In this document: positions 1 to 12,200 of the stretch, piece after piece
Position numbering within the stretch: the first letter of the stretch is position 1
Layout of the letters: each line of letters opens with the position of its first letter
Source of the DNA: Tubulanus polymorphus
Taxonomy: Eukaryota; Nemertea; Palaeonemertea; Tubulaniformes; Tubulanidae
Length of the DNA: 60,000 bases
Direction of reading: 5' to 3'
Assembly: GCF_964204645.1 (NCBI RefSeq)
Contig: NC_134030.1
Span: 3,079,855 to 3,139,854, forward strand
Position numbers and translations under genes: made by a program
Notes under the pieces: model-generated
Databases searched by the model: none
What the model saw: the letters and a program-made list of their open reading frames with translations, nothing else
Told to the model about the DNA's origin: nothing

Positions 1-2941
1 AATTAAAAGGTTTGATGTTTCGGACTCTAAGAGACGATCATCAGGTTTGGAGAAATAGCTTAAACAATGTGAAAACAATCCATTGCGAGTACATTGGTAA
101 TTGCAGGTTTATGAGGCGCATGAAGTTATATCATTATACCCGGTAGCTGAAATTTAGAAATTCTAAAAGATACTTTATCTAAAATCATAACCTTCAAAAG
201 TGAACAAAAACAATGCTCTCCTTAACAATTGCTATTTAACAATTCATTTTTTCAAAATTTAATGATTTTTCGAATTAAAATTTCGTAATCGAAACTTGAG
301 GTTGAATCAATACGTCTTTACATGGAAATCATTCAAACACATTTTCTACAATAAATATCGAAATATAATCAAATATCGTAATCATATAAAATTCGAAACT
401 TACAAAATTTTCTAAGTCGTATATATTCCCCATCGTGGTGTTGTTTATTTACGATCATCACCCTCTGAACGATTAAGTTCCTTTTTAAAAATGGACTGCT
501 CCAAATCAGACCACCATATAGTCAACGGTGTAATAGGTAAATATTTTCGCTAATTTCGCTGATTTCGTTTCGCATTAAACTCAACATTCACATTTTATTG
601 ATATCCTAATAATCTAATGATGCACAGGTGATGCAGCGCAGCTGAAGTCTGTTTCACAAACCAGTAGAACGTTGTTAATCGATTGATAAATCGATTTTCG
701 CGTTACATAAATATCTGTCTCCGTGAACGCGCACTAGTATAGCATGATCACATTAACAAAGCAGATGTCACGCACTAGATCGTGATTGGTTGTTTGAATT
801 TACTATAGAGAAACTACAGGTGATCAATGTTTTCCCAGGGAAATAAAAAAAAACAAAGCAGGAATAAATAATTCCAGCAGTGGTGCCACTTATATCGCCA
901 GTTGAAAATTCCTCGGGTTTTTCTAGATTTCCTGATTCCCTGAGTTTTCAAGGTCAGTGGCCACTCTTACAAATGAATCAGAAAAACTATTTCTGCACTT
1001 AAGTTATAATACAAAAATAAAAGGTGTTTATTTCAATAAATGTCATAAAATTCATTTAAGCTAAGGACCCATTTTCCAAAGTTTTGAGTCCATCAGAAAT
1101 CAATTAATTTTAGTAAAATAGCCCATACATTCGGACACGGAAAATAAATGATAAGATCGAAATCAACAAGAATTTAAAAGATTTAAAGAAACATTGATTA
1201 ATCATGATTTAAAAGATATTTCAGGCTCTGTCTAGAGACCATTGCTAGGTGTGATTATTCAGACTCATCAAACTGCAGTCAAATCAGTGAACAGCGTTTA
1301 GTAGGTCGTAGTGAAAAATTCCACGAATATCATCCAACAAATAGTAAAGTTTTCTAGAAATCGAAACAAAGACATTATTCTTAAACGAATTTCGAAAGTA
1401 CTGAATAATTTCAAAATTCTTACCTCGACATTTTGAATATCTATTTTGCCCGCGTTGTTATTCACTTTGAAAAACGGCAAATGAAATGTTTTTGATACGA
1501 ATCCAATCATTTGAGTTTATATTGTATCACAGCGCGACAGACAGATACACCATCCGAAATCCTACACACATAACCATCGATGAAACAATGTGTAATGATG
1601 ATAATATAGAAAAAAATTCCCACATTCAGAAAGAAAATGAGTCCTTTTTAGTTAATATTTCAACTATCTTCAAATAGTCATCTACAGGAATAATCATGTT
1701 ACAACAAAATCATGAAATAACCTTATTATTTCTTTGTAACATCGATATTCCTAAAGATGACTGATATAGTCGAAACGTTGAAAACCTTTTCGAAGTGTGG
1801 GATTTTTCCTGTATTATCCTAGACAAGCGACTTCCTTACAAACTGAGAACTTCCATTGGCTGCAGTTTATACTAGACAAAACGATATTTTCTTAACATTA
1901 TATTACTCCAGTCTCTATTGTTAAGTGCATTAGGTGACAATTATTTGAAATGTCGGCACTATTGACACAAACAAAAAAATCTCTCACTTGACGAGACAAT
2001 CACTTGACTCTTTAGTCTATCTACTGCATGCAATACTAGGCACATTTCAAAGAATTGGTCCGGTCCTGTGTGGTTTAATTATTCCTTTCTTACAGACTTT
2101 CGTGTTGCGAAGGAATAAAATCTCTTTGCAAATGTTTCTATGCCATAAAAAATCCCCCGAAATAGCAATAAATGATTTAATCACCGAATTCAACTATTAC
2201 TACAATAGACAAGGCTCCCCAAGTCGGATCCGATCAACTCGGATGTCTTACCCAATTACATATCATCCAACTGAGATATCACTCTCAAATCAGACAGATT
2301 TTGCATGTTCACCGAAGTCTACTGTATCATCCTACTCAATTATCACGTCATATTTCAAATTTTCACCATCAAAAAAATCTAAAAGTTTATCAAGACCCTT
2401 TAAACTGCACAGCATACGATATAACCGTCTTTTTACAATTCAATTCTAGAATAAACCCGGGACAGAAGATCAAAGAGGTCAAATGAAAGTGCTACTCAAA
2501 TTCACCGAAGGACCCTATATTAGATGGATGTATAATATACATATTTCAATAGAGTGAGAGTGACGTCAATAGCTCCTTCACCGATGCACAATCCATAGAT
2601 CTAAAGGAAACAATTCTATAAAGAACTGTTATAGGTACGTTCTTCAACAAGTTGCACCCAGTTATTCCTACAAATCTGACATATCTAGGGCTTCTCAACT
2701 GACATCAACGCAATGCGGAAAAATAACGCCGTAGTTCAGCGAAAATGAAATCAGCAACCGGAAGAAAAAACAAAAAATCAGTTTAATACACCGTACACAG
2801 GTAGTCAACATTTTAACTCAATTCCTCATTGAATTTATGTTAGAAAAAATGCATTAAACTTTTATAGTTTTTCTTCTGCTGATTTCTGATTTTTTCACTA
2901 ACAGCTAAACACGACCTGTCTATGAAAAATCACCACTGTAC
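1..2941. other. STARD3-like intron or flank, no gene assigned
   Basis: No START-domain exon is recognisable on the minus strand. A fragment at 1510-1424 (minus) begins with ATG and ends at a good GTAAGA donor but matches no family and has an in-frame stop just upstream. A short plus-strand ATG frame at 491-530 ends at a donor-like GTAAAT without a convincing continuation. One copy of the GATGR-hairpin-GAAAC motif lies at 1751-1780. Confidence 0.5.
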
Positions 2942-3075
2942 CTGTTGTCCTAATGTTGTATTCACAGAAGCACGACTCGCTGGAGTGCTGTTACCCTTGG
3001 TCGAATGAGGCGAATGAAATTTATTGGTTTTTCTATGATGACCATCTCCGTCTATACTGGCCTCATCATCCGAAC
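2942..3075 (-). CDS. STARD3: STARD3-like exon 8: acidic stretch and Ser/Thr/His-rich linker
   Basis: Continues the FFAT region with SDDEASIDGDG, then a basic, Ser/Thr-rich linker ending TTLGQQ. Phase 0 with donor GTACAG at 2941-2936, so a further exon to the left is expected. Confidence 0.8.
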
Positions 3076-5948
3076 CTGAATTCATAGATAAAAATACAAA
3101 TCTATGGTTGCAGTGCAGAGACAGAAATATGAGAAACTATTGACACGAGTAAAGTTGTAACTGATTTATCATTAACACATGTTGCAAATCTATCAAACAT
3201 CTACGATATTAAAGAAGTGACGAAAATCTGTTAAACTGACATTTCAAGGACAATGCTTCTACACATCTTTAGAACTCTATTTGAAAAATAGATAATATCT
3301 CCTCCTTTTTCAAATAAATTTCTGGGGATGGCTGCATAGACGGGACTTAGGTCCGTAAGTGGTCTTAAATCTTAAGTTGTTAGTTTGAATATGCAACTAA
3401 GTTGGTCTTAAATTGGTCTTCAAGTGTAAGCTATGACTATGCAACTGGCCTCTAAAGATGCATTCTACCCGGAACGTCGATGTAACAGATCTTCAATATT
3501 ACGAGTGTGTTTGATGTAACTGACCTCCTCGAGACATGATCGGTGAATAGTAATATTCAGCGGTATCGTATCGTAGATTCGGCGCTCCGTTTAATAACGG
3601 TTCGCGTTCGCTGTTTGAGATAGCAAGTACTGAAACAAACATACAACAAACATTTCAATCCTAGACGAGTTGGGAGGAGCTGCATCCGACTTGAGGAGCA
3701 ACATCAGGAGCTGAGATAAGCTTTCTGAATGCAGGTATGTTATCAATCTGAAACCTGATACCACCCCAAACAATCAATATTGTAGTGAAGTGTGGATGAT
3801 CAGTTTATCAAAGTGTGCTGATAAAATGTCACTAATGTCTGATGTTTTTAGTCCTGAACACATGAAGCCAGGCTGAGAGAGATGTGGAGTCCACACCAAA
3901 GGGGTACAGGATCCAGGAATGTCTGGTGTCAGTAGCTCAGATGAATTCCTGAACACATGAAGCCAGGCTGAGAGAGATGTAGAGTCGGCACTGAGATGGT
4001 ACAGGATCCAGGATGAACGGTGCACGATCCAGACTGCAAATTGAAACCCGTCTTAGGCAATTGTTTACTTACAGCGGTCATGCGCCTTCTTCTCTTGACG
4101 GAGAACTTTAAAATCGAGGAACCAAGTCTCGGCCCAAGCCATAGTGAATGACACTATCAACACGACATAATCCATCGCATTACCCGTACTGCCTTTATTC
4201 TTACCCGGAAACTGAGCAACAAATAGAGAATATATACAAATTAGTTGATAAAATAGAGATCGGTTTCACTTTGCGGATTCAGTTCTATGGCATCGGTTAA
4301 AACAGAGTCCATACGGATCAATCATTCCCGGATATAAGGAATTTTGGGCATTTTGCTCAAATCAAAGGAGTGTCAACCATCTTTAATGCATTTTCTTTTG
4401 AAAAGGAGTCCTTACGGAATCAAGGAGTCTTAGGGACTCTGTAAGATCTGACTTTAAACATTGGAAATGAACTGATTTTCACTTTAAGAGTCTTTGTCCG
4501 TTTCTAATATTTCAACCCTAGCATCAGACTTAAACCGATAACGCTTAATAACTAGGTGTGTACTTACATCGTATAGAAATACTTTAACTAGCAGAAACAC
4601 GCAGGTAGCGAACGTAGTCAACTGAAAATAAAAACACCAAATATGACAATATAAAACTGGAGGTATATACCGGTATATATAGAGTATATATGGGTGAAAC
4701 TGGTTTATTCAGTATGATTAATGACTTACTGCTACCATCCATGGTTTCGTTGATCTAAACAAGGCATACGCTAGTTCAATTACAACAAATCGAATTAAGG
4801 CCAACATCTGAAAAACAGAGTATGATAAATATCAGTTACATATATATCGATCGGACTGACCATTGAATGGAGCATCAATGATACATTCAAAAACAAATAC
4901 TAACCACTGTATCGAATAATGACGTATGGAAATCATATTTAGCTACTTCAGCCTCGAGAGCTTGCCACACGGACCCCAAACCATTCAGCTTTAAAAATAC
5001 AATACATCAACGCATATCATTACAGCGCACTCTGTTTGACTCTGATCTCACAGGGATAGAGAATTCTGTGGCAGTCGCAGCGTCGATGGATCGTCATCAT
5101 CGAGTTAGAGAAGGAAAGTCTAATCCAAATGAATCTTATCCGTGGCAACAAACGTCCAGTTTGTCTAGAGCAAACAGCATGGGGCCAGTTGTTCAAAAAT
5201 TTGTTAGAGTCAACAAGTGGATAATTGAAATAGCGACGATCAAAATGGTAATGATCCACCAGTTATCTTTAACCGACATTTTGAGCAACTGCAGCAACTG
5301 ATTTTTGAATTGAAAAAGATGTTTGGTAGAACACTGAGACTGGTTGACTATTTACGTACCTGTGTATAGATGATCCACAGAATAAAACTGAGTATCAAAT
5401 CAAACAGCGCGATTAAACAGAACGTTCGTCTAACGGCTGATATTTTTCCATCTCTCGTCGTAACATCATCTAACGATACACTGCTAAAAATACAAATATA
5501 CACAACACAGAATCATTCATTGATCAACTATTCACAATTCATTTCACATGAACTACGTACAAAACATAATGAATTTGTTGGTGATTTGTATCACCAGTTT
5601 TCTTGAACGCTAGAAGAACTTGATGATTATCCATTTTTACTGACTGACAATGAACGACACTCAAATATCAATAATAACCGCCCGAGTCTAAAAGACTCTT
5701 TGTGTTTGTTATCAGCAGTGAATATCTGTTGGTCAAAGGTTCGATAGATATTTAGACATCGAAAACATCTAAAAAATCTTGATAAGAGGTTCAAAAAAAG
5801 TACGTAATGAATACTGCTCGCAGCACGATATAGCCCTAGTCAGTTTGATTTTCTATTACCTGTGTGTCGTAGCGCTGTAACTACCACTACCACTGTTATA
5901 TAGAAGATGACCCGCTTGAAGCGCCCGCGCATCCCTTTGAGTCAACAT
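2942..5948 (-). CDS. STARD3: STARD3/MLN64-like late-endosomal cholesterol protein, N-terminal part (MENTAL domain and phospho-FFAT)
   Basis: Eight exons join without a stop into 269 residues: 5948-5860, 5483-5360, 4988-4905, 4807-4730, 4621-4568, 4211-4073, 3629-3525 and 3075-2942. All have GT donors and AG acceptors and matching phases. The MENTAL domain is recognisable by VRRTFCLIALFDL (about residues 47-59), four hydrophobic helices (about 51-69, 98-118, 123-141, 157-177) and the family hallmark AWAETWFLDFKVL near its end. A phospho-FFAT-like stretch EYYYSPIMS followed by GSDDEAS lies at about residues 214-231. In the family, MENTAL anchors the protein in late endosomes, FFAT tethers it to ER VAP proteins, and a C-terminal START domain carries cholesterol. 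No START exon was found in bases 1-2941, so the gene probably continues leftwards; a short START-less STARD3NL-like form cannot be excluded. The start ATG at 5948 gives an N-terminus of roughly family length. Confidence 0.9.
3327..3450. mobile_element. GGNC(A/C)GTTGC-type foldback element, copy 1
   Basis: Starts GGCTGCATAG and ends CTATGCAACTGGCC, an inverted match. The interior is made of related TTAAGACCA / TGGTCTTAA words that also fold back. Closest relative in the window is 33718-33857. It lies in the intron between STARD3-like exons 7 and 8. Confidence 0.55.
3525..3629 (-). CDS. STARD3: STARD3-like exon 7: phospho-FFAT core
   Basis: Encodes SEREPLLNGAPNL and then AEYYYSPIMSRG. The Ser-Pro corresponds to the phosphorylated serine of the STARD3 phospho-FFAT motif, which binds the VAP MSP domain. 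Enters in phase 1, so its first two bases complete a Leu codon, and leaves in phase 1. Confidence 0.85.
3852..4016. repeat. Two-unit direct repeat, period about 97 bp
   Basis: CCTGAACACATGAAGCCAGG followed by CTGAGAGAGATG occurs at 3852 and again at 3949, each followed by a GGTACAGGATCCAGGA block. It lies in the intron between STARD3-like exons 6 and 7. Confidence 0.75.
4073..4211 (-). CDS. STARD3: STARD3-like exon 6: fourth helix and WAETWFLDFKVL signature
   Basis: Encodes the fourth helix and the most diagnostic string of the gene, AWAETWFLDFKVL, followed by a basic QEKKAHDR segment. Ends in phase 1. Confidence 0.93.
4568..4621 (-). CDS. STARD3: STARD3-like exon 5: third MENTAL helix
   Basis: A small 54 nt exon encoding LTTFATCVFLLVKVFLYD, the third membrane helix. 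Clean TTTTCAG acceptor and GTAAGT donor, phase 0 on both sides. Confidence 0.88.
4730..4807 (-). CDS. STARD3: STARD3-like exon 4: second MENTAL helix
   Basis: Encodes 26 residues with LALIRFVVIELAYALFR, corresponding to the second helix of MENTAL, then KPWMVA leading into the third. Phase 0 on both sides. Confidence 0.9.
4905..4988 (-). CDS. STARD3: STARD3-like exon 3: luminal loop of MENTAL
   Basis: Encodes 28 residues ending YDFHTSLFDTV, which aligns with the conserved NFKTSFFD region between the first two helices of MENTAL. Both ends are in phase 0. Confidence 0.88.
5360..5483 (-). CDS. STARD3: STARD3-like exon 2: start of MENTAL and first helix
   Basis: Encodes a hydrophilic lead-in, the conserved VRRTFCL segment and the first membrane helix ending LWIIYTQ. 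Entry in phase 2, exit in phase 0, donor GTACGT. Confidence 0.9.
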
Positions 5949-5960
5949 CTCGCCCTCACT
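5860..5960 (-). CDS. STARD3: STARD3-like exon with start codon
   Basis: The acceptor is a T-run ending in TAG just right of 5960, so a non-coding leader exon probably lies further right. The first ATG is at 5948 and begins MLTQRDARAL; about 48 residues separate it from the conserved MENTAL start, as in the family. The N-terminal segment is Gly/Ser-rich. Donor GTAATAG follows 5860 in phase 2. Confidence 0.7.
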
Positions 5961-8900
5961 CTACAAAAAAAAAGTTATTGATTAAATTCATTATTCCAAT
6001 TCACGTGTCACTAGTGTCATGGAATAATAGGATATATAACTGTCATATCACTAGTAAGTGTCGTATAAAATAAAAGTTTTGATTTTAGATTGAAAAATGA
6101 AGTTTGTTCAGTATTTTGTGAGGTCGCCGTGTGTGGAGCCAGCGGCCATGATCTTTATAAACGTATCAGTACCAAGGCATTTTTTCTCGGATTTATTGCA
6201 GAATAACGAATGAAAACACAAATACACTATCAAAAACCCCAGCAACTGTATCCCAAGCCCATTGGCGAGTGCCTGTGTACTAAGATGATACTCCGTAAGG
6301 GGCTGTTCATAAAATACCTAAATAATGCCAAATTGATTGTCATTTTAAACATTACGTTCATAAGGAGAAGTGACCGATCTTCACGTATCTTTTCGATACT
6401 ATTCAAATCCAATTAGGACATCAGAATTGAATAAAATATTGTATATACACAATGTACATCATATCACTATTCATATAATAAAACTTCTGTATTTGAAAAA
6501 AAAAACAATCTTGTACCCCATCTCCTCTCATGGATACATACACATGAATGACCCCTAGGCCCATATAAACTGATATGGTTGGGTGCTTATATTTATAATA
6601 CATAAACTAAATAATAATAGCTGACTTGTTATTCAGGTACCTATTAAGGGAACTGGAAAAATAATTCAAGACCTACCAGGCAAAGACATTTGAAACAAGT
6701 CCCACACATTTTCAGTTAGACTGTTGAAAATATTAACTATTGAAATTATAGTATCTCATTCAATAAACCGATCTATAATAAATCCATGATCTTTCAGTCG
6801 AGTAAAATAATTTTTTCGATGATTTAGGCTGACATTGTTAAACCGGTAGTTCGATTATACCAGGTGATCTCGTAATCAGTATAAGGAGGACAAAGTCTAG
6901 AGTAAGTCAGTATTCTAATGTAACGACACACATTCTAAGTAAACAACATTGATATGAATGTGGAATGATGATATTTTTTACACTCATTGACTGACCATAA
7001 TCTGTGAATACTAGATTCTGGACTAGTCACTAGACTATGGTCCCGAATGGGTCTTTCAATACTGAGCAGCCTTTAAAAACTCACTGACCAGCCTTCAACT
7101 CATTGACTAGTCATAAAACGCTTTGACCAGCTATAAAACTCATTTGATTAGCTTTGAAACATGTTGACCAGCTGTAAAACACAGCAACCAGCCCTCGGCC
7201 TCAACTACCTGACCAGCCAAAACACCTTTTGACCAGCTAGACTCATTGACCAGCTCAGCTTAAAAATCGTTTCCAAGATTCTTAACATACTCTAATCTAG
7301 TCTATATCTATCAATCATTACTGTTGGTTAGTGTCATAATTACGTCTAATGATTCAAAACATACCAAGGGCCAAGGCTGCATAGATTGTGTCATTGTATA
7401 GTGTAAAAATCAGGATTTCAGTTTCGGGTCAATGTCAGCGTTGCTAAAGGTCCAGGGTCCATTCCTGATTCTGGGTGCAGAATATTTTCACACGAACAAC
7501 AATGTCAAAAACGAAACTTCACAACTGCTGCATGCAAAGAGAGACAGAGAGAGAGAATCATAAACATACTCTATTTATAGACATGGTTGGTTTGACAGAG
7601 ACGGAACACTACAGTGCATCGACGACGAGCTCAAGAGATAACCAGACAATCTCTGATAATCGTGACTTTTGAACGAACGATATCAATGACTGACCATTTC
7701 ACCATCGATTTAGTTCCGGGTTCGACATCGCGTGACAAAATGACCTGATTTCAATGTCTTCGCAACCGAAAACTCGCATGCCGCAGCTGGCTCCTCAGTC
7801 GAACCGGCTTGTGCTGCCTCAACCTAGACTCACATGCCACAGTTAGTTAGAAAATTAACCCGGTTGGTGCTGCCTCAACCTAGACCAACATGCCACAGTT
7901 AGCTAGTTCATAAAATCATAGGAATGCAAAGAACTCTTAACGTTAAAACTCTTTCTAAAAAGTTTCTTTTTGAAAATTTCGTTATGATTTTGCAAATTTT
8001 CGACGCATGGAATTAATAGATAGCAGAGTTAAAACGAAGTGAACTGGAAGAACACAACTTTCGGCGTTTTGGCTCCGACCGGCGGAGCTGAGGAGCCTTA
8101 AGCACCAATATGATTCATTAGAAATAAACCCGAAAAGATGCATTTTCCGAGAGAGTGTCATGCGGGGGTTTTCACTGTCTTGCCGGAAACGTCAACTTCA
8201 ATCGAAGGCAGGTTCCGTTGTTCCGTTTTTAACTCGTGCGGTGTGGTTTTATGGGTCCAGTGGTGTCAGAACGATCCATGGATGACCGTCGTTCAGTTAT
8301 CCCCGGGTCGAGTCTTGCAAGGCCGGGAAATTTTGCGCTTGGGTTAGGTTTGAAATTTTGTTTGAATAATTTTCTAAACTATTATTTGTGAAAGTTTTAG
8401 TACTGAAACGCGTGTAGGTCCAATCAATCGCCAAGAACCAAATTGTCTTTTTAGATTTATTGGGTTGGTCTCAGGGGTCCGGAACCCCGCCTTCCCATTG
8501 AAGTTACCATTTTCGTCAATATGGAAATACGTAGCTAACCTGCAACTTGGCACTTTTAATCACCCAATCAGAATTTGATCTTTTAGGATGTATTCTTAAA
8601 AGATCGCGATAAAAGAATGTGTATCATCACCAAGGTGGCCTCCAAGTGGCTGCATTCCGAGAAATGTCTTCTTTGCTTCCGATTTTCTTTCCAATTTTCC
8701 TTGGCCACAACGGTTGTACGATACAAGGATAAGGGAGGGACCTCGCACATCAGATCGTTCTACCAGTATTAGATTTTTCTTTAAATTATTTGAATTTATT
8801 TTCGCGGGAAACAAGCGATACGGCGAAATGATGACAAACATGCGCCGTACTATATACAGTGTGCTGAAAGCCATTGTGGGTGGAGACTGAGCCCCTCTAA

Positions 8901-9197
8901 TACTATAACATTTTTGATAAGAGAGTGCGCGTTACATCAGCATCCTGCCTGCTGCATCTGTGCAGCTATTTCAGGAGCAAAGGTAGCGCATCTGTTCTTT
9001 TTGTGCGCTGAGTCTCGTGTTGAAGCTGTTGTGTGTGTGTGTGCCGGAACGCCGTAGAGGAAGTGAGCGCGGATACTCGTACGAAGCTCTGGAACCGGTT
9101 GGGATAAAGTTTTAAAAAGTTTAGTTCTCGCAGTCGCTTCGTCTCGCGGTGATAATAGTATATATATCATAACGTGAAAAGAAAAGACTAAATCGAA
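5961..9197. promoter_or_regulatory. Divergent intergenic region between the STARD3-like and Ig/FN3 genes
   Basis: The two genes are head-to-head, so both promoters and the 5' leader exons should lie here. GC-richer, CpG-containing stretches at about 8050-8340 and 8940-9150 are the likely promoter/leader zones; I cannot place start sites. A degenerate GACCAGC tandem repeat (about 7055-7262) and a two-unit repeat containing GTGCTGCCTCAACCTAGAC (about 7790-7905) are also present. A TATATATA at about 9159 is too close to the ATG at 9198 to be an obvious TATA box. Confidence 0.4.
7055..7262. repeat. Degenerate short tandem repeat with TTGACCAGCT core
   Basis: About eight diverged units of 20-30 bp, each containing GACCAGC or GACTAG next to an AAAACTCAT-like spacer. 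Unit length varies, so this is an old, eroded minisatellite. Confidence 0.55.
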
Positions 9198-9261
9198 ATG
9201 TACGGATTAAATCTGTTAATTGTGAGTTTGGGGATCATCACTGTCAGCCTGGCTGTAGTAG
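9198..9261 (+). CDS. Ig/FN3 gene exon 1: signal peptide
   Basis: ATG in AATCGAAATG context opens MYGLNLLIVSLGIITVSLAV, a hydrophobic signal peptide, then donor GTAAGT in phase 1. No upstream in-frame extension is plausible. Confidence 0.88.
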
Positions 9262-12200
9262 GTAAGTTGAAGTTTCATCGCGTGTGGTTGAAAGAATGGT
9301 CGGTAAATGATTTTTGTGGCAGGGAAGGGGTAGATGGAAGGAGACAGATGGATGGGGAAGAACCATAGGATTAACCTTGACTCTCCCCATTCTAGATTCT
9401 GAAAATAATCCATTTCTATATGGGATCTCACCAAAACGCTACGCAGATTTTATAATATCTTGTTAGAATTAAACTTAGGTAACATTAAGAGTATATCATC
9501 ACACCCATTCAAATCAAAGAATCTTTTATACCCCAATGCTTGAATCAAATAATACATTACAACTTTTAAGCTTATGATAACAACCAAATTACGTAAGGTC
9601 CTTATTGAAACTATATATATCTAGTTTTCACCCCAGGGCTATAATAACACAGAGCCTAAAGCTCATAGACTTTCAGGAATCTGGCAGAACAACTGCTGTG
9701 AGTTGATGCTGTAATATATTTTCTCAGTGAGATCCTAAATTTAACTTACATTCGACTACAGAATTTTTGACAGCTGACATGAAAGGAGTCTGGGCCTCAA
9801 ACAGCGATTGAAAACTATATATCTGGAGAGGTTTTTTGTTGAAAAGTCTAGATAGAAGGTTATTTTATTTTATGAAGACACAAATTAATAGTTGGCTGGT
9901 TGCACAGTTCTGGATGAAAATTTTTAACTACTCAACTGTTTACAACTGGATCCTGTTCGAGAAAGTCATTCAGGCCGATCTTGATTTTTAGGTCACTGAA
10001 ATCGTTAGTATAAGTAATGATTATTTCGTTCCATGAAACCAGGCCCTAGGGATGAATAATTTACAATCAAGTCCACGAAACTAGCCATAGATTAATTCAT
10101 GATTTTATCATCTGATCTTCATGTTAGAATGAATGAGTATTTTCTCTTGAGTTTGAACGGATAGAAGACTGGATTCATTGCTTCAGAAAACAGTTTTTTT
10201 TATGCTTGAAGACATGAAACTCATCGCAGATGATGTTTGCTGATTGTGATGTCGCTTGTCTGAAGCTCAATAGCTCCCCGGGGGGATTATAAATTGTTTT
10301 TCGAATCAAACATGTTATTAGTGTTTGCCCATTTAAAGCATTCCATCAAGTTTATGTTTCTGATCTCCTCTAAAATGGGAATACTTACATGAAATGTGTA
10401 CGTTTAATAGGCTCTTGTGTTCTTCAGCTATATGCATGTGAAGAGAAAATATTCATTGAATGGTGAACTATATCTTGAAAGAGCTAAAAAAAAATCTCAT
10501 TTTGTCAATAGAGGTAAAACAAGCTCATTCGAAAAATGATTTCTTCACTATGGAAAAATCTGATCATTGGCATTACTCGCTCTGCATGTGCTACAAATTA
10601 ACAGGCCTGTTATAATCTGTAGCCTATGCTGAAAGAAAGAGCTGTAAGAATTTGAGCTATCTATATTGGAAAGCTAAAACTGTTTACAAAAATAACAACT
10701 CCCCATCTAGAACACCTAGCCATCATCTCCAGATGTCATGAAATATATCCGAGTACAGACATAAAGCAATGGCTGCAGTTCCTTATTGAACAGACAAAAA
10801 GCACGATTGAAAGATGTTCAGGCAAACATGATATCGTGATGTACCAGTCAAATGTACTACTATACTGACACACCCTCGGAAACTTGACTGGGCCCTAGAC
10901 CATATTTCTCTTAACTTCGGTAAAAAAGTTTTGGACCACCAAAAGTAAAGGGTCCATACCGATAATTTGACTTAATAGATAGAAAAATGAAAAGATAATG
11001 ACTTAAAGAATGGACATACGCAATACAATCATTATTCAACTCGATTTGTAATGTGGCTTACTCAGTTGAATATAACAGCCACAATTAGGTAGTTGTTGGT
11101 GAGTTATTGGACTGGTCCCCGCAGACCGCAGGCTGTATTTACTATCTATTAACGTTGAATGGTAAATCGTTTGTAATGGCCGATGACAAACAAAAGAGAC
11201 AACGACAGGTCTATTGCCGGGTCTGTCTGTCGCGGGTCCACGTGTTTTTATTGCGTTTCAATGCTCGTAGTGTTGATTAACCTGAGTGACTTTGATGGGT
11301 CGAGGGGGTAATTACTATCGAGCACCGCCCACCATCTCTTTTCTCTACCGGTAAAAAATTATCTCGGACATTAAAGCGGCGTATATGTACCTCCTATCGG
11401 TGGCCGGGTGATACATGGTCTGAGTAATCGCTGTTGATAGATGTGCAATGCGAGATTACATTGTATTATGGATGATCCTAATTTAGATAAATTGCTTAAA
11501 AACTCATGCATGATGAATAATCGGATACCGTGGACCTGGAGAAGTAATGATTTCACCTTCATTTTGTTTTCCGTTTCTGTGAGATTTACCAACAAAAGTG
11601 CAAAGAACTATCATCAACGACTGGATTTAAGAAAAAATGAACAAATATCAACTTATTATTTTTTCTCTGGTGATCTTACATATATTTCTCCAAGATCTTT
11701 CGAGAGTTGATTGATTATGCTAAAGTTACATGAAATAGGGATCTATACTAGTTGAAACGACATAAGTTTTCGAGTACGTAAGCTTGATAAAAACCCCTAC
11801 AAGCTAAGGTATATAAACCTGTATAATATGAGTCTGATGGTGGCATTGTTTATTGATAGCGCTGTATACAAACACTTACATATAAAACAATGCGAAGGGA
11901 ATCTTATAAACATTTAGCGCAAAATTCTATGTAGTTTTTTTCACGTATAAAGGTGGTGGCAGCATTTGTATGTCTGTACTTTTTTTGAGTATGTATCTGA
12001 CTACTGTTTGTAGACACTCCAAATTTTGACCCATAATGGAATTTTGGGCCGATCTGAAAATGTGGTTTTTTGTCATTCTTTTGAAATTTCCTAAGTTTGA
12101 GTCATATGTATGTAGCCTGCCACATATTATTCAAGTAGATAAGGAGAAGAAATGCGTGGCCTACCTAAACTAGAGTATGCTTAGCATGAATGCTTGATGC

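Noticed and set aside
491-690. Plus ATG frame with donor and a downstream CAG giving a 36-codon peptide
   Set aside because: Acceptor lacks a pyrimidine tract and the product resembles nothing; treated as chance.
1424-1510. Minus ATG frame ending at a GTAAGA donor, considered as a START-domain or first exon
   Set aside because: In-frame stop just upstream, no acceptor, and the residues do not match START sequences.
3774-4025. 83-residue minus frame inside the STARD3-like gene
   Set aside because: Falls on a two-unit direct repeat in an intron; the gene is fully explained by phase-compatible exons on either side.
5020-5606. Overlapping plus and minus small frames around STARD3-like exons 2 and 3
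   Set aside because: Shadows of intron and exon sequence; the true exon frame is the minus one with MENTAL similarity.
8138-8347. 69-residue plus frame between the divergent genes
   Set aside because: GC-rich promoter-type sequence stays open easily; no splice link to the Ig/FN3 start and no family.
9159-9166. TATATATA as the Ig/FN3 TATA box
   Set aside because: Only about 32 bp before the ATG, which would leave almost no leader.
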